NCBI GenBank assembly: GCA_028691095.1
Contig: JAQUZZ010000054.1
Span: forward strand, 1-7,849
From: Alistipes sp.
GTDB lineage: Bacteria > Bacteroidota > Bacteroidia > Bacteroidales > Rikenellaceae
Direction: 5' to 3'
Length of the DNA: 7,849 nt
The position numbers and the translations under genes are program-made. Below the pieces are notes generated by a model. It was given only the letters and a program-made list of their open reading frames with translations, was not told where the DNA came from and did not search any database. How positions within the stretch are numbered: position 1 is the stretch's first letter; each line of letters opens with the position of its first letter. This document shows, piece by piece, positions 6,883 to 7,849 of this stretch.

Positions 6883-6900
6883 GGTTTTTTGCAAAACCTT
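6881..6900. repeat. 8-bp perfect hairpin between repeat units
   Basis: AAGGTTTT (6881-6888) and AAAACCTT (6893-6900) are reverse complements around the loop TTGC, and a T-rich stretch (GTTTTGTTTC) follows on the plus strand. It has the look of an intrinsic terminator for plus-strand transcription, yet no plus-strand gene lies upstream for over 1.4 kb. It may be part of the repeat element or block readthrough from the convergent side. Confidence 0.45.
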
Positions 6901-6926
6901 GTTTTGTTTCGATAACCCCCTCCCAA

Positions 6927-6950
6927 CCTCCCCCACACCGTTGGGGGAGG
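6927..6950. repeat. G-rich hairpin of repeat unit 2
   Basis: CCTCCCCC (6927-6934) pairs with GGGGGAGG (6943-6950), with one further A-T pair inside (6935/6942). Its 3' arm begins a block (6940-6981) that recurs at 7032-7073. The same stem is preserved there with a compensatory change. Confidence 0.7.
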
Positions 6951-6964
6951 AGCGGGTCAGTGAA

Positions 6965-7014
6965 TTTCACGAAAGAAGACCAACCCAAGTTTAAGTGAAA
7001 TGTTTGTTCTTATC
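6965..7014. repeat. Direct repeat copy 2 (50 bp)
   Basis: This is the second copy of the 50-bp unit, 154 bp after copy 1, with three mismatches. TTTCAC (6965-6970) can pair with GTGAAA (6995-7000), as in copy 1. The copy is preceded by GTGAA, making the near-palindrome GTGAATTTCAC. Confidence 0.85.
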
Positions 7015-7018
7015 CATA

Positions 7019-7042
7019 CCTTCCCTACCCTGTTGGGGAAGG
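7019..7042. repeat. G-rich hairpin of repeat unit 3
   Basis: CCTTCCC (7019-7025) pairs with GGGAAGG (7036-7042). Relative to the hairpin at 6927-6950, the fourth base pair changed from C-G (6930/6947) to T-A (7022/7039), keeping the stem. Confidence 0.65.
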
Positions 7043-7057
7043 AGCAGGTCAGCGAAA

Positions 7058-7081
7058 TTTCACGAAGGAAGACCCCCATCC
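7058..7081. repeat. Direct repeat copy 3 (partial, about 24 bp)
   Basis: The unit TTTCACGAAGGAAGACC recurs here, 93 bp after copy 2, preceded by the shared block beginning GTTGGGGAAGGAGC at 7032. The homology ends after about 17-24 bases and the AAGTTTAAGTGAAA half is missing. From 7082 to the DUF2148 stop at 7166 I see nothing further. Confidence 0.7.
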
Positions 7082-7165
7082 ATTAAGCACAACGTGTTAT
7101 TTATTAACAATCAATACAATCAGCACATCAAGCAGATGCCGTAAAGCAAGAGCTCGAATAAGAGG

Positions 7166-7693
7166 CTATTTTCGGTCGAAGAAGGGACTCTTGGCGGAAG
7201 CACTCAGCGGCAGGGCATAGATCACCGGACACTCCGGAAGTACCCCTATACGTCGAGCCGCAGCCCCCATGGAGAACATTACTCGACAGTCGAGTCGCAG
7301 GTCGGCAGCTTGTGCGGTCATAGAGCCTAAGGCGATCCCCAGATCGGTGAGGTTCAACGCACAGGGCATTTGCGGATTTTCGAGTTTCGCGGCACAGCTC
7401 TCGCAACCGCAATAGCCGCAATTCAGCCCTAAGGTTTGGATGCGGGTTCCTGCCAAAATCACGGCTTGTGCCGAGAGGATGTTGTCGGCATCGCGCAGGA
7501 AAAACGGGAGCTCCCGCTCCTTGCCGATCTCGCGTCCGGCCTGAGCCAACGCCCCGATTTGATCGCCCGTCAGCACGACGATCTCCAGCAGATCGACCCC
7601 TTTGGCCTTGGGTGCTGTGCGTCCGGCGATCATAATTTGTTGTGCCAAGGCGATCACCACCTCTTCGCGCACTTGTCGTTCGTTAAATAGCAT
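7166..7693 (-). CDS. DUF2148 / ferredoxin-domain family protein with a cysteine cluster
   Basis: This 175-residue soluble protein resembles the small family annotated as DUF2148 or ferredoxin-domain-containing, whose biochemical role is not known to me. It opens with a helical part (NERQVREEVVIALAQQIMIA) and carries the cluster CGYCGCESC (C92, C95, C97, C100), with further cysteines at C111, C136 and C155. The cluster could hold an iron-sulfur centre or another metal; this is inference from spacing. The frame is open upstream to 7831, but I chose the ATG at 7693 because family-like sequence begins there and the preceding 46 codons are the out-of-frame shadow of the GNAT gene. Its start overlaps the end of that gene by 11 bases (ATGCTATTTAA), implying a joint transcript and probably coupled translation. 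Confidence 0.85.
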   Translation of the reverse strand: MLFNERQVREEVVIALAQQIMIAGRTAPKAKGVDLLEIVVLTGDQIGALAQAGREIGKERELPFFLRDADNILSAQAVILAGTRIQTLGLNCGYCGCESCAAKLENPQMPCALNLTDLGIALGSMTAQAADLRLDCRVMFSMGAAARRIGVLPECPVIYALPLSASAKSPFFDRK

Positions 7694-7849
7694 GATGTTC
7701 TTCGGATTGATGGATTCGATCCAGATGATGTAATTGAGCCTCGGAGAGCCGAAAAAGCTGCCACTCCTGCATGGGCGTTGCACCCAAGGCTTGATAGAAG
7801 GCAATGGCCGAATGGTTCCAATGCAGCGCAACCCACTCCATACGGCGAC
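7683..7849 (-). CDS. GNAT-family N-acetyltransferase, C-terminal fragment (runs off window)
   Basis: Reading from 7847, the frame gives RRMEWVALHWNHSAIAFYQA, then LGATPMQEWQLFRLSEAQLH, and ends at TAA (7685-7683). The pattern W-x-x-L-x-W-N-x-x-A-I-x-F-Y-x-x-L-G-A is the typical acetyl-CoA-binding C-terminus of GNAT enzymes, with the conserved NxxAxxFY helix. Only about 54 residues are present; the N-terminus and substrate site lie beyond the window edge, so the acceptor cannot be named. It lies directly upstream of, and overlaps by 11 bases, the DUF2148 gene. Confidence 0.85.
   Translation of the reverse strand, partial: RRMEWVALHWNHSAIAFYQALGATPMQEWQLFRLSEAQLHHLDRIHQSEEHHAI

Noticed and set aside
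6811..7081. CRISPR array
   Set aside because: Only two full repeats, of 50 bp, with uneven spacing (154 and 93 bp), the spacers themselves share repeated blocks, and there are no cas genes.
7694..7831. N-terminal extension of the DUF2148 frame to 7831
   Set aside because: The extra 46 codons are out-of-frame reading of the GNAT C-terminus, whose own frame gives a convincing acetyltransferase motif. The ATG at 7693 fits the family start.

Overview
The window looks like ordinary chromosome from a member of Bacteroidota, most likely order Bacteroidales with a mid-range GC content; the genus cannot be told from sequence alone. The reasons are the lack of Shine-Dalgarno sequences before most starts, two matches to the Bacteroidota -7 promoter box TAnnTTTG, multi-PAS histidine kinases of the type common in this phylum, and A/T-rich gaps between moderately GC-rich genes. 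No phage, transposase, CRISPR, tRNA or rRNA is visible.

Layout. (1) 2-2646, minus strand: a large multi-PAS sensor histidine kinase in two overlapping frames. The break falls inside one PAS domain, so this is probably one gene of about 880 codons with a single-base frameshift. Its C-terminal receiver domain has lost the phosphoacceptor Asp (Ala instead) and the conserved Lys. (2) 2647-3161: a divergent intergenic region with a good candidate promoter for the kinase and, just before the next gene, a compact potential pseudoknot or multi-stem leader. (3) 3162-4109, plus strand: UDP-glucuronate decarboxylase (UDP-xylose synthase), closed by a clear intrinsic terminator that overlaps its stop codon. 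(4) 4212-5390, plus strand: a second two-component protein with a receiver first and a histidine kinase second, all key residues intact. (5) 5391-5604: a convergent gap with a 28-bp near-perfect hairpin. (6) 5605-6789, minus strand: an M24 (Xaa-Pro-type) metallopeptidase. (7) 6790-7165: a repeat cluster with two 50-bp direct repeats (47/50 identical), a third partial copy, G-rich hairpins showing one compensatory base-pair change, and a 17-bp perfect inverted repeat. (8) 7166-7849, minus strand: the C-terminus of a GNAT acetyltransferase running off the window edge, overlapping by 11 bases a small cysteine-motif protein of the DUF2148/ferredoxin-domain family.

How the parts relate. The genes do not form one pathway. 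The two kinase genes flank the sugar-nucleotide gene, but the terminator and the strand change argue against a shared transcript. GNAT and DUF2148 are the only clear operon pair. There is no convincing evidence of a novel multi-gene system. The items most worth a second look are the UXS leader structure, the frameshifted kinase with its pseudo-receiver, and the structured repeat cluster upstream of the M24 peptidase.
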